A DNA stretch of 38,718 nt from W589 sp964611805 (GTDB lineage: Bacteria; Chloroflexota; Dehalococcoidia; Dehalococcoidales; Fen-1064), in the NCBI GenBank assembly GCA_964611805.1, contig CAZTBG010000013.1:1-38718 (forward strand), written 5' to 3'. Shown here piece after piece: positions 13,670 to 22,263 of this stretch. Made by a program: the position numbers and the translations under genes. The first letter of the stretch is position 1. Every line of letters starts with the position of its first letter. Below the pieces are notes generated by a model. It ran no database searches and had not been told where the DNA came from. It was given only the letters and a program-made list of their open reading frames with translations.

Positions 13670-15241
13670 TCACAGATTAATGTTGGCGAACTTCTTCCAC
13701 GTCTTGGCGTTGTGGGCTTTATTGTCTTTATTTTTATCTTCGAGGATATCCAGTGAACGGTTTATCACCTTCCGGGTGTCGCTGGGCATGATGATATCGT
13801 CGATATAGCCCCGTTCAGCGCCGTGATAGGGGTTCTCGTAGAGTTCGCTATATTCCTGTATCCTCCGGTTGCGGGTCTCATCGGGGTTGTCCGACTCTCT
13901 TATCTCCCGGGCAAAGATAACGCTGGCAGCCGTGTCGGCGCCGACGATGGTGACGCGGGCGGTCGGCCAGGCAAAGACCAAATCAGCCCCGATGCTCTTG
14001 TCCAGCATCCCGTAGTGCGCCCCGGCATATGACTTCCTGACCATGATTGAGATAAGGGGAATGGTCGCTTCTGCCCAGGCGAAGAGCAGTTTTGAGCCGT
14101 GGCGCAGGATGCCCTTCCAGTCCTGCTCGGAGCCAATCATGTATCCGGGGCAGTCTCCCAGGGTAACCATCGGGATATTAAAGAGGTCACAGAAACGGAT
14201 AAACCGTGCTCCCTTATCGGCGGCGTCGATGTTTATTACTCCGGCGGCATGCATCGGCTGGTTAGCGAAGATGCCTACCGGTCGTCCGTTGAAGCGGGCA
14301 AAGCCGGTTATCACGCTCCGGGCATGGAGGGCGTGCGACTCGCAGAAGTGGCCGTCATCAACGATAGCCCTGATAACCTTCATCATGTCATAGGGGCGGG
14401 TCGGCTGGTCGGGGATAATGGTATTCAACTCCGGTATCTCCCGCTCAGGGTCGTCATCGGTCTTAAGTCGGGGTGGCATCTCCCGGTTATTGGACGGGAA
14501 GAAGGACAGCAGCTCTTTGGACTTGTCGATGGCGTCTTTGTCGTCGTCGGCCACGAAGTGTGTGCAGCCGGACTTCACAGCGTGGGCCTTGTAACCGGAG
14601 AGCTCTTCGAGCGTAATCTTCTCGCCGAGCTGGGTCTCAACAAAGGCGGAACCGGCGATGCCCATGAAGCCGGTATCTTTGCACTGGATAAGGAAGTCCT
14701 GCATCACCGGATGATAGGCCTGCCCCCCAAGGCAGGGGCCCATGAGCAGGGCGATTTGTGGCACCACCCCTGAAGCCAGGATTTGTGACCTGAAGGTCCA
14801 GCCGTAGCCTTCCAGCGTGTCTATCCCTTCCTGGAGCCGGGCGCCTCCGGAGTCGTTCATGCCGATAAACGGCCAGCCTTTGTCCCGGGCAAGATTGAGG
14901 GCATTGGAGAGCTTCCGGCCGTGCTGCTCACCGAATGTCCCTGCTAGGGATGTATAGTCCTCAGCCATGGCGACCACGTAACGGCCGTTCACCTTGCCGA
15001 ATCCGGTGATAATACCATCGGCAGGGATTTCCCGTTTGTCCAGTCCGAAAGCGGTTGTGCGGTGCTTGGCGAATAGGCCAATTTCCGTAAACGTTCCGGG
15101 GTCAAAGAGGTAGTCGATTCTCTCCCGTGCGGAGAGCTGTCCGCCCGCATGGCGCTTCTCGATAGCGGCAGCGCCACCCATCTCCGTTATCTTCTGTCGC
15201 TTTTGTTTATATTGCTCAATCAGGTCTTCTGTCGACGACAT
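13670..15241 (-). CDS. Acyl-CoA carboxylase carboxyltransferase subunit (PccB/MmdA family), second copy
   Basis: The 523-residue protein is a canonical biotin-dependent carboxyltransferase. It has KRHAGGQLSARERIDYLFDPGTF at the N-terminus, NDSGGARLQEGIDTLEGYG as the first oxyanion hole, TLGDCPGYMIGSEQDW, a GADLVFAWPTARVTIVGAD segment, and a C-terminal GYIDDIIMPSDTRKVINRSL. It probably acts on propionyl-CoA or methylmalonyl-CoA, but no biotin partner gene is nearby to confirm this. It is the second gene of a minus-strand set trpS - this gene - hisA - hisI (gaps 39 and 11 bp). It differs clearly from the copy at 211-1755. Confidence 0.93.
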   Translation of the reverse strand: MSSTEDLIEQYKQKRQKITEMGGAAAIEKRHAGGQLSARERIDYLFDPGTFTEIGLFAKHRTTAFGLDKREIPADGIITGFGKVNGRYVVAMAEDYTSLAGTFGEQHGRKLSNALNLARDKGWPFIGMNDSGGARLQEGIDTLEGYGWTFRSQILASGVVPQIALLMGPCLGGQAYHPVMQDFLIQCKDTGFMGIAGSAFVETQLGEKITLEELSGYKAHAVKSGCTHFVADDDKDAIDKSKELLSFFPSNNREMPPRLKTDDDPEREIPELNTIIPDQPTRPYDMMKVIRAIVDDGHFCESHALHARSVITGFARFNGRPVGIFANQPMHAAGVINIDAADKGARFIRFCDLFNIPMVTLGDCPGYMIGSEQDWKGILRHGSKLLFAWAEATIPLISIMVRKSYAGAHYGMLDKSIGADLVFAWPTARVTIVGADTAASVIFAREIRESDNPDETRNRRIQEYSELYENPYHGAERGYIDDIIMPSDTRKVINRSLDILEDKNKDNKAHNAKTWKKFANINL

Positions 15242-15280
15242 TGCTGAATCCCTTCTTTCCCCTTTGATTTTCTGTGAAAG

Positions 15281-16255
15281 CTAGATAAGTCTCATATTCT
15301 GCTTGACTTCGCGGAGGGTCTCCCGGGCAATAACCCGGGCGCGTTGAGCGCCGTCATCGAGTACCTCGGTTATGTACTCCGGCTTGGCGGCCAGTTCCGC
15401 CCTCTTCTCACGCAGGCCCTGGAGGCTGGCGTTGATATGTTCGGCCAGCAGCTTTTTACAGTCGACACACCCGATATCGGCGGAGCGGCACTGCCGGTAA
15501 ATATCGGCCAGTTGTGCTTCGCTGAAGTAGCCATGGAGGGAGTAGATGTTGCATACTTCAGGATGACCGGGGTCGTTCCGGTAGCGGCGGGCGGGGTCGG
15601 TGACCGCTGTCATGATACGCTCCTCTGTCTCCTCGGGGGTGGCTGCCAGTTCAATGGCATTGCCGGTCGATTTACCCATCTTATCGCTACCGTCCAGTCC
15701 AACAATCCGCGGGAAGGAGGTGAGCTGGGCTACCGGCTCAATAAGGGTCTTACCAAACTGGTTATTGAAACGGCGGACAATCTCGCGGGCCAGCTCCAGA
15801 TGCGGTAGCTGGTCTTCACCAATTGGCACTACCTCTCCCTTGTAGAGGGTAATATCGGCTGTCTGCAGGACCGGGTAACCGACCAGCCCGTAGTTCACAT
15901 TCTCCGGCTGCTGTTTTACCTTTTCTTTAAAGGTAGGGACACGCATCAGCCAGCTCAGCGGGGTTACCATGCTGAGTAGGGTGTGCAGTTCCATCACCTC
16001 CGGTACATGTGACTGGACAAAAATGATGCTTCTCTGCGGGTCCATGCCAGCTGCCAGCCAATCAATCACTATCTCCCGAATGTATTCCTGGAGGTGGCTG
16101 GTATCCTCCATCGAGGTCAGGGCGTGAATATCGACGACGCAGTAGATACAGTCGTATTCTTCCTGAAGGGCAACGTAATTTTGTATTGCTCCAAGGTAGT
16201 TGCCAATGTGCTGCCGGGCGGTAGGCCGGGCGCCGGAAAAGACACGTTTTCTCAT
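15281..16255 (-). CDS. trpS: Tryptophanyl-tRNA synthetase
   Basis: The 324-residue class I synthetase charges tRNA-Trp. The N-terminus RVFSGARPTARQHIGNYLGA holds the HIGH-type motif HIGN (16-19). GEDQLPHLELAREI and the KMSKS-type loop DKMGKSTGNAI (192-196) complete the active site. The reading frame is open for 10 more codons upstream, but the ATG at 16255 follows GAGG at 9 nt and gives the normal family N-terminus. It is the first gene of the operon leading to hisI. No T-box leader is seen; the upstream region is repeat copy C. Confidence 0.96.
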   Translation of the reverse strand: MRKRVFSGARPTARQHIGNYLGAIQNYVALQEEYDCIYCVVDIHALTSMEDTSHLQEYIREIVIDWLAAGMDPQRSIIFVQSHVPEVMELHTLLSMVTPLSWLMRVPTFKEKVKQQPENVNYGLVGYPVLQTADITLYKGEVVPIGEDQLPHLELAREIVRRFNNQFGKTLIEPVAQLTSFPRIVGLDGSDKMGKSTGNAIELAATPEETEERIMTAVTDPARRYRNDPGHPEVCNIYSLHGYFSEAQLADIYRQCRSADIGCVDCKKLLAEHINASLQGLREKRAELAAKPEYITEVLDDGAQRARVIARETLREVKQNMRLI

Positions 16256-16369
16256 GTGGTACACCTCAGATAGAAAGTGTAACATAAAGCAGCCACACCC
16301 TCAAGGCAGCGTACTCGTTAATATGATTAGTGACACCCTGACGTTCTGTTATTCACCTCGCTCGCCCTG

Positions 16370-16464
16370 TTTAGTAGTGCTGGCCCCATCTCCTTAATCC
16401 CCTTCCCCAGCGGGGAAGGGGAAAATTAATAAGAGGGGCTGCGCCCCTCTTTGACTCGCCTTCG
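16370..16464 (+). repeat. GC-rich hairpin repeat, copy C, first module
   Basis: The order is TTTAGTAGTGCTGGCCCCAT, CCCCTTCCCC-AGC-GGGGAAGGGG, then AAGAGGGGCTGCGCCCCTCTTTGACTCGCC. Of all copies it is the cleanest. It lies in the 648-bp gene-free stretch 16256-16903 between divergent trpS and the gamma-carbonic anhydrase. A further degenerate AGGCTTCGCCT hairpin with CTTGGACTC is at about 16520-16556. Confidence 0.75.
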
Positions 16465-16602
16465 ATAGTGTAAAGTCTGCGCTACTCTAAAACTCCCCTT
16501 TAACGGTGTTTGGAATGCTTATCACCCCAAAGGCTTCGCCTCTCTTGGACTCTCTACTTGTAATCACCACCCAGGCTCTTGATAGAATAGCGCGGCACTC
16601 TC

Positions 16603-16710
16603 TAAGGTGCGAACGACCCCTGCTGGAGAACTACCCCCACACCGTTTTGGGGTGTTCAAGAGGGGTGAAATCCCTCTTGGCGGGGGATTCCAAGGGGGAC
16701 ACCCCCTTGG
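16603..16710 (+). repeat. About 107-bp second repeat module, copy C
   Basis: It runs from TAAGGTGCGAACGACCCC through TGCTGGA, CACCGTTTTGGGGTG, a GAGGG...CCCTC hairpin, GGGGGATTCCAAGGGGG and CCCCCTTGG. The same elements in the same order occur at 37290-37395, with the internal stem changed but still paired. No coding frame in it has gene character. Confidence 0.75.
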
Positions 16711-16804
16711 CTTTCTCATTCGTAAGGAGAAGCAGGGCAATAACCAAATGAAGTTTACCAAAATCAGTGTCACCAATCTACCTGAACTAGCTCAGTCGGA
16801 ACCG

Positions 16805-16839
16805 GAGATTGCTTCGTTGCAGGGCTCCTCGCAATGACA
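16805..16839 (+). repeat. Half-copy of the CAATGACA palindrome (copy C end)
   Basis: It starts with GAGATTGC and ends CTCGCAATGACA, matching the ends of the complete palindrome at 8490-8577. As at 37396-37428, it lies just downstream of the 107-bp module. Confidence 0.65.
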
Positions 16840-16903
16840 AGGTAGCAGGGTGGTTTGACTGATAAAGGTGTCAGAAGCTAGTATAGGCGGTTGGAGGAAA
16901 AAC

Positions 16904-17410
16904 ATGATTAGAAGCTTTGAGGGTAAGACGCCGGTCATTGCTGAGTCGGCCTTTATCAGTGAGGCTGCCTATGTGATTGGCGATGTCGAGATTGGTGAGG
17001 GTTCTGGGGTCTTCCCCGGAGCAGTAATACGTGCTGACTTCGCCAGCATCAAGATTGGCCGTAACACTATGGTGGAAGATAACTCGGTGATACACTCCGG
17101 GGGACCGGTGGTAATCGGCGACAACGTGACTATTGGCCACAGCGTGGTGGTGCACTGTTCCAGGATTGGCAATAACTGCCTCATTGGAAACAATGCCACG
17201 GTGCTGGACGATACCGAGATAGGGAGTTTCTGTATCATTGCCGCCGGTTGTCTTGTCAGGCAGGGGGTACAGATACCGGACAATTCTTTTGTGGTGGGGG
17301 TACCGGGGGAAATAAAAGGCCAGGTGCCGACAGAGCGATGGGAGCGGAGGCAGAGGGGGCGTGGCGGCTACTCAGAGCTGGTCAAGCGCTACAAAGAGCA
17401 GGGGTTATAG
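16904..17410 (+). CDS. Gamma-class carbonic anhydrase-like hexapeptide protein
   Basis: The 168-residue protein is a left-handed beta-helix of hexapeptide repeats (IGDVEIGEGSGVFPGAVIRAD, IGDNVTIGHSVVVHCSRIGNN). Three histidines placed as in gamma-carbonic anhydrases (His64, His79, His84) could bind the catalytic metal between subunits of a trimer. Family members (YrdA/PaaY/CamH) hydrate CO2 or have unknown activity. In this window it would fit bicarbonate supply to the carboxylases, which is inference. The frame is open upstream, but the ATG at 16904 has GGAGG six nt in front of it. Confidence 0.88.
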   Translation: MIRSFEGKTPVIAESAFISEAAYVIGDVEIGEGSGVFPGAVIRADFASIKIGRNTMVEDNSVIHSGGPVVIGDNVTIGHSVVVHCSRIGNNCLIGNNATVLDDTEIGSFCIIAAGCLVRQGVQIPDNSFVVGVPGEIKGQVPTERWERRQRGRGGYSELVKRYKEQGL

Positions 17411-17451
17411 TAGTAGGGTGGGTTGTCCGAGGATTTTCATTTGAAGTTGTA

Positions 17452-17480
17452 TTGACAAGTCACCAATAGAGCAATACAAT
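17452..17480 (+). promoter_or_regulatory. Promoter of the GNAT-like gene group
   Basis: TTGACA (17452-17457) and TACAAT (17475-17480) are 17 bp apart. The leader to the ATG at 17550 is about 63 nt. Confidence 0.7.
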
Positions 17481-17549
17481 TCCGCTAATTGTTACAACAG
17501 TATAAAAAGCAGTATCGTCTCATTCAGCTAACAAGGCAGGAGAGGTTCG

Positions 17550-18233
17550 ATGTCAACAAACGGGTCCGGTATCGGCGACGTTAATACACGTGTTGTCCGA
17601 ACAGAAGTCCTGACAAAAGATGACCTTGACATGGTACATCGTCTGTTCGACCAGTCATACCGTCAGGCCAATCATTCATATCTGGAAAAGTCTCTTTCGA
17701 AATTAAGGTACATAGCGATAGCCATGGTTGGAACAACGCCGGTGGGGTTTGCGGTGGCCGATACAATTAAGACTGAGATTCCCCGTTTGACCGAACCGCA
17801 AATTGTTACTCTGGCCGGTATCTGCTGTATTTCTCCGAATTATCGCCGTATGGGGCTGTTCAGAAAACTGGAAGGCTTGGCAACAGGTGCCAGCGGTATT
17901 TCGCAACCGGAAACACGTGCCCTGGTGTGTGGGCGAATGGCACACCCGGCAAGTTTTCGTATCATAAGCCAATCACTGGCGGTCATCCCGAAATACGGTG
18001 TGCCTTTGTCCGACTGGCAGAAAGAGGTCGGTCTTAGAGTGGCTGAGTTGTACGGTGTTAATCTTGACCCTGAGACGATGGTAGTTATTGGTACTGGTGT
18101 GCCCATCGGCTACCCGATTATCGAGCAGGAGGTCACCGAGGAGGAGTGGCTGCCTTTCAGAGCGGTGAATCGCGACCGTGGGGACAGTCTGCTTGGTATT
18201 ACCTGGCAGCCGGATGCGCCGGAGGGGTGGTAG
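17550..18233 (+). CDS. GNAT-like acetyltransferase of unknown substrate
   Basis: The 227-residue protein has a probable GNAT core: beta strands around YIAIAMVGTTPVGFAVAD, then VTLAGICCISPNYRRMGLFRKL (86-107). In that segment SPNYRRMGLF resembles the acetyl-CoA pyrophosphate loop (R/Q-x-x-G-x-G/A, here R-R-M-G-L). The C-terminal third (residues 140-227) has no recognisable motif. No substrate can be proposed. AGGAGAGG precedes the ATG. It is the first gene behind the promoter at 17452 and is followed after 19 bp by the methyltransferase. The group is more AT-rich than the housekeeping genes around it. Confidence 0.7.
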   Translation: MSTNGSGIGDVNTRVVRTEVLTKDDLDMVHRLFDQSYRQANHSYLEKSLSKLRYIAIAMVGTTPVGFAVADTIKTEIPRLTEPQIVTLAGICCISPNYRRMGLFRKLEGLATGASGISQPETRALVCGRMAHPASFRIISQSLAVIPKYGVPLSDWQKEVGLRVAELYGVNLDPETMVVIGTGVPIGYPIIEQEVTEEEWLPFRAVNRDRGDSLLGITWQPDAPEGW

Positions 18234-18252
18234 GGATAAAATTGACATAAAG

Positions 18253-19239
18253 ATGATGGACATCTACCGGGAAGATGAAATTCAGGCCTTGATAGTGCTG
18301 GCCGAGCTAACCGAGCCGGTGAAAACTCCCAATAACAATTTCTACAGGTTTTACCCAAAAAGTATGGAAGAGGCCCAGACATACTTCAGGCGGTTTGCTC
18401 TTGACTTATCAGCGGCTTTTGAAACCCTGGCGAAAAGGGGGCTCTTGTCTAAAGAAGGTGACAAGTGGTTTTTAACTCGCACAGGTAAGACTATCGCTAG
18501 AGATGTCAGAAGACTTCGCCCACCAATCTGGTACTGGTACAAGGATTTCTATATAGCAATTGAGAACAGCCAGGCTTTCTCGGAATACTGCCGGCTTGTT
18601 TTTGGTAAGGACTTGGGGCAACACGGTTTCAGTGACATCAATCAGATACACAGTATGCTCGAGATAGTCAAACCTGATGAGATGTCACAGGTGCTTGATA
18701 TAGGGTGTGGTAACGGAAAGATAGCCGAATATATATCCGACTTAACTAAAGCCTCAGTGACCGGTGTCGACTATATTGCGGAGGCTATTGACCAGGCTCT
18801 GAAGCGAACAAAAGGCAAAAGGAATCGGTTGCATTTCAAAGTTGGCAACATAGAGGCGTTGGATTTTAGAGACGAATCATTTGATGTCATCCTGTCAATT
18901 GATTCGATATTCTTTGGCAAAGACCTGAAGACGACATTGGCTGGCTTGAGAGAGATAATACGAGCTGACGGACAAATGGTTATCTTTTGTGAAGAAGACC
19001 TGTCATCTGCTCTAAGAGAGAATGGTCTGGCGTATAAGGTATATGATTTCAGTGAGGAGCATCACGCACATATGCAGTTGAAGCATAGAGTTGTCAGTGG
19101 GATGCGAAAAGCGTTCGAGGACGAGGGAAATGCCTTCATCTGGGAGAACCTTATGAGGGAGTCCATTGCCAGTCCAGACCCCTATAATCGGGACACATCT
19201 TCAACATCACGATACCTGTATCATGTCAAGAAGGATTAA
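18253..19239 (+). CDS. Class I SAM-dependent methyltransferase with an N-terminal winged-helix-like region
   Basis: The 328-residue protein has two parts. Residues 1-90 look like a winged-helix region (DLSAAFETLAKRGLLSKEGDKWFLTRTGKTIARDV). Residues from about 135 form a Rossmann methyltransferase: motif I VLDIGCGNGK (147-156), the acidic GVDYIAEAID that binds the ribose, then FDVILSIDSIFF and LREIIRADGQMVIF. The substrate is unknown. The ATG at 18253 (or the adjacent ATG) is chosen because the region upstream overlaps the preceding gene; the ribosome-binding site is weak. A short ACCGG/CCGGT hairpin with TTTT follows. Confidence 0.8.
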   Translation: MMDIYREDEIQALIVLAELTEPVKTPNNNFYRFYPKSMEEAQTYFRRFALDLSAAFETLAKRGLLSKEGDKWFLTRTGKTIARDVRRLRPPIWYWYKDFYIAIENSQAFSEYCRLVFGKDLGQHGFSDINQIHSMLEIVKPDEMSQVLDIGCGNGKIAEYISDLTKASVTGVDYIAEAIDQALKRTKGKRNRLHFKVGNIEALDFRDESFDVILSIDSIFFGKDLKTTLAGLREIIRADGQMVIFCEEDLSSALRENGLAYKVYDFSEEHHAHMQLKHRVVSGMRKAFEDEGNAFIWENLMRESIASPDPYNRDTSSTSRYLYHVKKD

Positions 19240-19288
19240 CCTTTAGCAAGCCACCGGACAATGACCGGTTTTAGCAGGATGACCGAGA

Positions 19289-19852
19289 ATGGAGATGGTT
19301 TTTCCAGAAAAGAACTATCAAGACGCCCAGGAAATTGAAGAGGCGGTTATATTCCTCGTTACCCAAATGCTGGAATCGGGGCACAATCCCAAGTCGGTTG
19401 TTTTACATAGTATCCGTATGGGAATGTATTTATATAATTACAACTACGAGCCTGATGTTGTTAAAGCTGCCATCCTGCATGACATTATAGAAGACTCAGA
19501 TACCTCTATTGCTGAGATAAAAGAACGGTTCGGGGAGAGGGTGGCCCAGCTGGTACAGGCAAACACCTTTGACAGTACTGCCGGCGATAGGGCCGCCCAG
19601 GGTGAGGAGTGTTTACAACGGTGCTTGAAGTACGGAAAGGATGCTCTTATTGTGAAGGCGGCTGCCAAACTGGAAAATAGTTTCTATGTGGTGGACCCGA
19701 TTGCCGATAGGGGATGGTCGGAGTTCTGGGTTGCCGAGATGCGGCACATGCTCGATGTCTCACAGCCTCTAATTGGTAGTGAACCGATATGGCAGGAACT
19801 CAATCAGCAGTGCCATAAATTAGAAGCCGTGCTTGAGCAAATAGATACCTGA
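19289..19852 (+). CDS. HD-domain protein related to SpoT hydrolase, with one metal ligand replaced
   Basis: The 187-residue protein matches the SpoT/RelA-type HD hydrolase domain. His40 (VVLHSIRMG) is followed by the HD pair His64-Asp65 in AAILHDIIEDSDTS, then ERFGERVAQLVQANTFD. These domains hydrolyse (p)ppGpp or related nucleotides using Mn2+. The last ligand, usually Asp in a K-x-A-D-[RK]-L-x-N pattern, is Ala126 here (KAAAKLEN), a one-base difference (GCC for GAC). It may be inactive or use another residue. No synthetase or TGS domain is present. AGGA lies 9 nt before the ATG. Confidence 0.78.
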   Translation: MEMVFPEKNYQDAQEIEEAVIFLVTQMLESGHNPKSVVLHSIRMGMYLYNYNYEPDVVKAAILHDIIEDSDTSIAEIKERFGERVAQLVQANTFDSTAGDRAAQGEECLQRCLKYGKDALIVKAAAKLENSFYVVDPIADRGWSEFWVAEMRHMLDVSQPLIGSEPIWQELNQQCHKLEAVLEQIDT

Positions 19853-19909
19853 TAATGTAGTTGGTTGTGAAATGCTTATAATTAGATGTAATATGTGACT
19901 TTATAAATC

Positions 19910-20467
19910 ATGAACGAAAAACAACGACCTGCAATTAAAACAGAGCGTCTCATACTCAGGCCATTTACTGTGGATGACGCACCAGATGTGCAGCGACTGG
20001 CTGGTGACCGTGATATTGCCTCAACTACCTTAACAATACCACATCCTTATGAGGATGGCATGGCAGAAGCGTGGATAGGTACACATCAAGAACGGTTTGA
20101 CAAGGGGGAGTCTATAACTCTCGCTATCACTCACGATGAGCAAGGCTACCTAATCGGGTCTATCGGTCTGACGATAGCCAAAGAATTCGACAGAGCAGAT
20201 TTGGGTTATTGGATTGGTAAACCGTACTGGAATCAGGGTTATTGCACCGAAGCAGCTCACGCTGTCGTCAGATACGGATTTGAGGTGCTTGGACTGAATC
20301 GCATCACTGCTAATCATATTACACGTAATCCTGCTTCAGGACGCGTTATGCAGAAGATAGGAATGAAACACGAAGGGTGCCTGAGGCAACACTCCAAGAA
20401 ATGGGGGAATTACGAAGACCGCGAAATGTATGGAATATTGAGAAGTGAATATGAGAAATACAAGTGA
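19910..20467 (+). CDS. RimJ/RimL-type GNAT N-acetyltransferase
   Basis: The 185-residue protein has the full Acetyltransf_3 layout: TERLILRPFTVDDAPDVQRLAGD at the start, LGYWIGKPYWNQGYCTEAAHAVVRYGFEVLGLNRI with the acetyl-CoA-binding QGYCTEA loop, and NPASGRVMQKIGMKHEG near the end. Relatives acetylate ribosomal protein N-termini, other proteins or antibiotics; the substrate here is unknown. No Shine-Dalgarno sequence precedes the ATG, and the upstream DNA is AT-rich. It ends 42 bp before the convergent argS end. Confidence 0.88.
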   Translation: MNEKQRPAIKTERLILRPFTVDDAPDVQRLAGDRDIASTTLTIPHPYEDGMAEAWIGTHQERFDKGESITLAITHDEQGYLIGSIGLTIAKEFDRADLGYWIGKPYWNQGYCTEAAHAVVRYGFEVLGLNRITANHITRNPASGRVMQKIGMKHEGCLRQHSKKWGNYEDREMYGILRSEYEKYK

Positions 20468-20509
20468 CCGTTTCGCAACAAGATAAATGGCTCGTAGCCT
20501 GCGGGGTTA

Positions 20510-22168
20510 TCACATTTTATCCGGGGCAGTCATTCCCATCAGATTGAGGGTTCGGGCGAGCACAATCTTGGTGGCCTCCACCAGCTTAAGCCGGGCTTTG
20601 GATAGTGCCTGGTCATTGGAGACGACACGGCATAGTTTATAGAAGCTGTGGAAGGTGGTGGCCAGGTCCTGGGCATAGTAGGTGAGGTGGTGGGGTTCCA
20701 GTGTCTGGACGACCACCTCGACCATCTCCGGCAGGAGCAGCAGCTTGCGGATTAGGGTCAGCTCGGGTTCACTGGTGAGCAGAGAGACATCCCCATCGGC
20801 GGAGATGATTTTACGTTCTGCAGCGAGGCGCAGGATACTGGCGATGCGGGCGTGAGCGTACTGGATGTAGTAGACGGGGTTGTCCTGTGACTCCTCCTTG
20901 GCCAGTTCCAGGTCGAAGTCCATCTGGCTGTTGGCCGAGCGTGACAGGAAGAAGTAGCGGCAGGCATCGGTGCCCACCTCGTCGATGACCTCACGCAGAG
21001 TAATGAGGTCGCCGCTGCGCTTGGAGACGCGCACCAGTTCATTACCCCGGCGGAGGGTGACCATCTGGTGGATTATCAGTTCCAGCCGGTCAGGGTCGAT
21101 ACCCAGGGCACCGACAACCGCTTTCAGACGTGAGACGTGGCCCTGGTGGTCGGCGCCCCATACATCAATGACGCGGTCGAACTTGCGCTCGATAAACTTG
21201 TTGTAGTGATAGGCAATATCGGCACCGAAGTAGGTAGGCAAACCGTCACCGCGCACGACCACGTTGTCCTTGTCCTCCCCGAGAGTGGTGGAGACGAACC
21301 AGGTGGCACCCTCCTTTTCCGCTAGGTAGCCGCCTTCGCGGAGCAGTACCATCACCTTATCGAACTGCCCATTCTCGTAGAGGCTCTGCTCGCTGAACCA
21401 GACATCGAAGTCCACCCGGAGCAGCTTGAGGTCGTCCCGAATCTGACTCATAACCTTTTCAAGGCCGAGCTTGCCCAGTTCGGACACCGCTTCCTCTTCG
21501 GGCATATTAAGAAAACGGTCGCCTACCTCATCGACAAGCTCACGGGCAAGGTCGACCATGTAGTTACCAAAGTAGCCCTCGGAGGGCATTGCAGCATCCT
21601 TGCCGAGGCATTGCTGGTAGCGGACGAACAGGGAGCGCCGGAAGGCTTCCATCTGGCTACCGGCGTCGTTGAAATAGTATTCTTTCTCGACCTGATAGCC
21701 ACCGGCAGCGAGGACGTTGGACAGGGTACTGCCGAGGATAGCGCCGCGCCCGTGTCCGACGTGGAGTGGTCCGGTAGGGTTGATGCTGACGAACTCCACC
21801 TGCACCCGGCTGCCGTGACCGAGGTCGATATTGCCGAAGGCCTCTCCGGCTTCGAGGACGGACTCTACCTGCTGGGTAAGCCAGCTATCCTTGAGGGTGA
21901 AATTGATGAATCCGGGTGGGGCGGCCGTGATGCTTTCGACTTCTGCGGTGGCGGGTATCAGGCTGACCAGCTCGCGGGCAATCATCATCGGGTTGGTACC
22001 GGCAGAGCGTGCCAGTTTCAGTGGAAGGCTGGAGGCATAATCTCCATGCTCGGGGTTCTGCGGCCGCTCGATAGTCACCGGTGGCAGGGTTACCGAGGGC
22101 AGCTTGCCTGACTGCTGGGCCTGTGCTGCTGCCTGTGTCAGCAGGTCTATAAGTGTCTCTTTAAGCAT
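20510..22168 (-). CDS. argS: Arginyl-tRNA synthetase
   Basis: The 552-residue class I enzyme charges tRNA-Arg. The N-terminal domain (residues 1-100) is the ArgS-specific tRNA-contacting module. FVSINPTGPLHVGHGRGAIL holds the HIGH motif, VWGADHQGHVSRLK follows, and VSKRSGDLITL replaces KMSKS as usual in ArgRS. The DALR anticodon-binding domain ends the protein. GGAG lies 5-6 nt before the ATG. It appears as a single gene; no attenuator or T-box is recognised upstream. Confidence 0.96.
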   Translation of the reverse strand: MLKETLIDLLTQAAAQAQQSGKLPSVTLPPVTIERPQNPEHGDYASSLPLKLARSAGTNPMMIARELVSLIPATAEVESITAAPPGFINFTLKDSWLTQQVESVLEAGEAFGNIDLGHGSRVQVEFVSINPTGPLHVGHGRGAILGSTLSNVLAAGGYQVEKEYYFNDAGSQMEAFRRSLFVRYQQCLGKDAAMPSEGYFGNYMVDLARELVDEVGDRFLNMPEEEAVSELGKLGLEKVMSQIRDDLKLLRVDFDVWFSEQSLYENGQFDKVMVLLREGGYLAEKEGATWFVSTTLGEDKDNVVVRGDGLPTYFGADIAYHYNKFIERKFDRVIDVWGADHQGHVSRLKAVVGALGIDPDRLELIIHQMVTLRRGNELVRVSKRSGDLITLREVIDEVGTDACRYFFLSRSANSQMDFDLELAKEESQDNPVYYIQYAHARIASILRLAAERKIISADGDVSLLTSEPELTLIRKLLLLPEMVEVVVQTLEPHHLTYYAQDLATTFHSFYKLCRVVSNDQALSKARLKLVEATKIVLARTLNLMGMTAPDKM

Positions 22169-22263
22169 CTGTCTCCTGGTCTGGAACTCCAGTACGTTTG
22201 AATTATAACATAACGGAGGCGGGAAGATTAATCCGATGGACTTTTAGCCGTGGGTGGTGGGCA

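Noticed and set aside
14099..14773. 224-codon open frame antisense to the second carboxyltransferase
   Set aside because: It is a shadow frame of a conserved gene with no independent signals.
16256..16370. T-box or attenuator leader of trpS
   Set aside because: No T-box core sequence or Trp-rich leader peptide was found upstream of the trpS start.
16256..16903. Possible CRISPR array in the repeat-rich gap
   Set aside because: The repeats are different modules in single copy, without regular unit length or unique spacers, and no cas gene is present.
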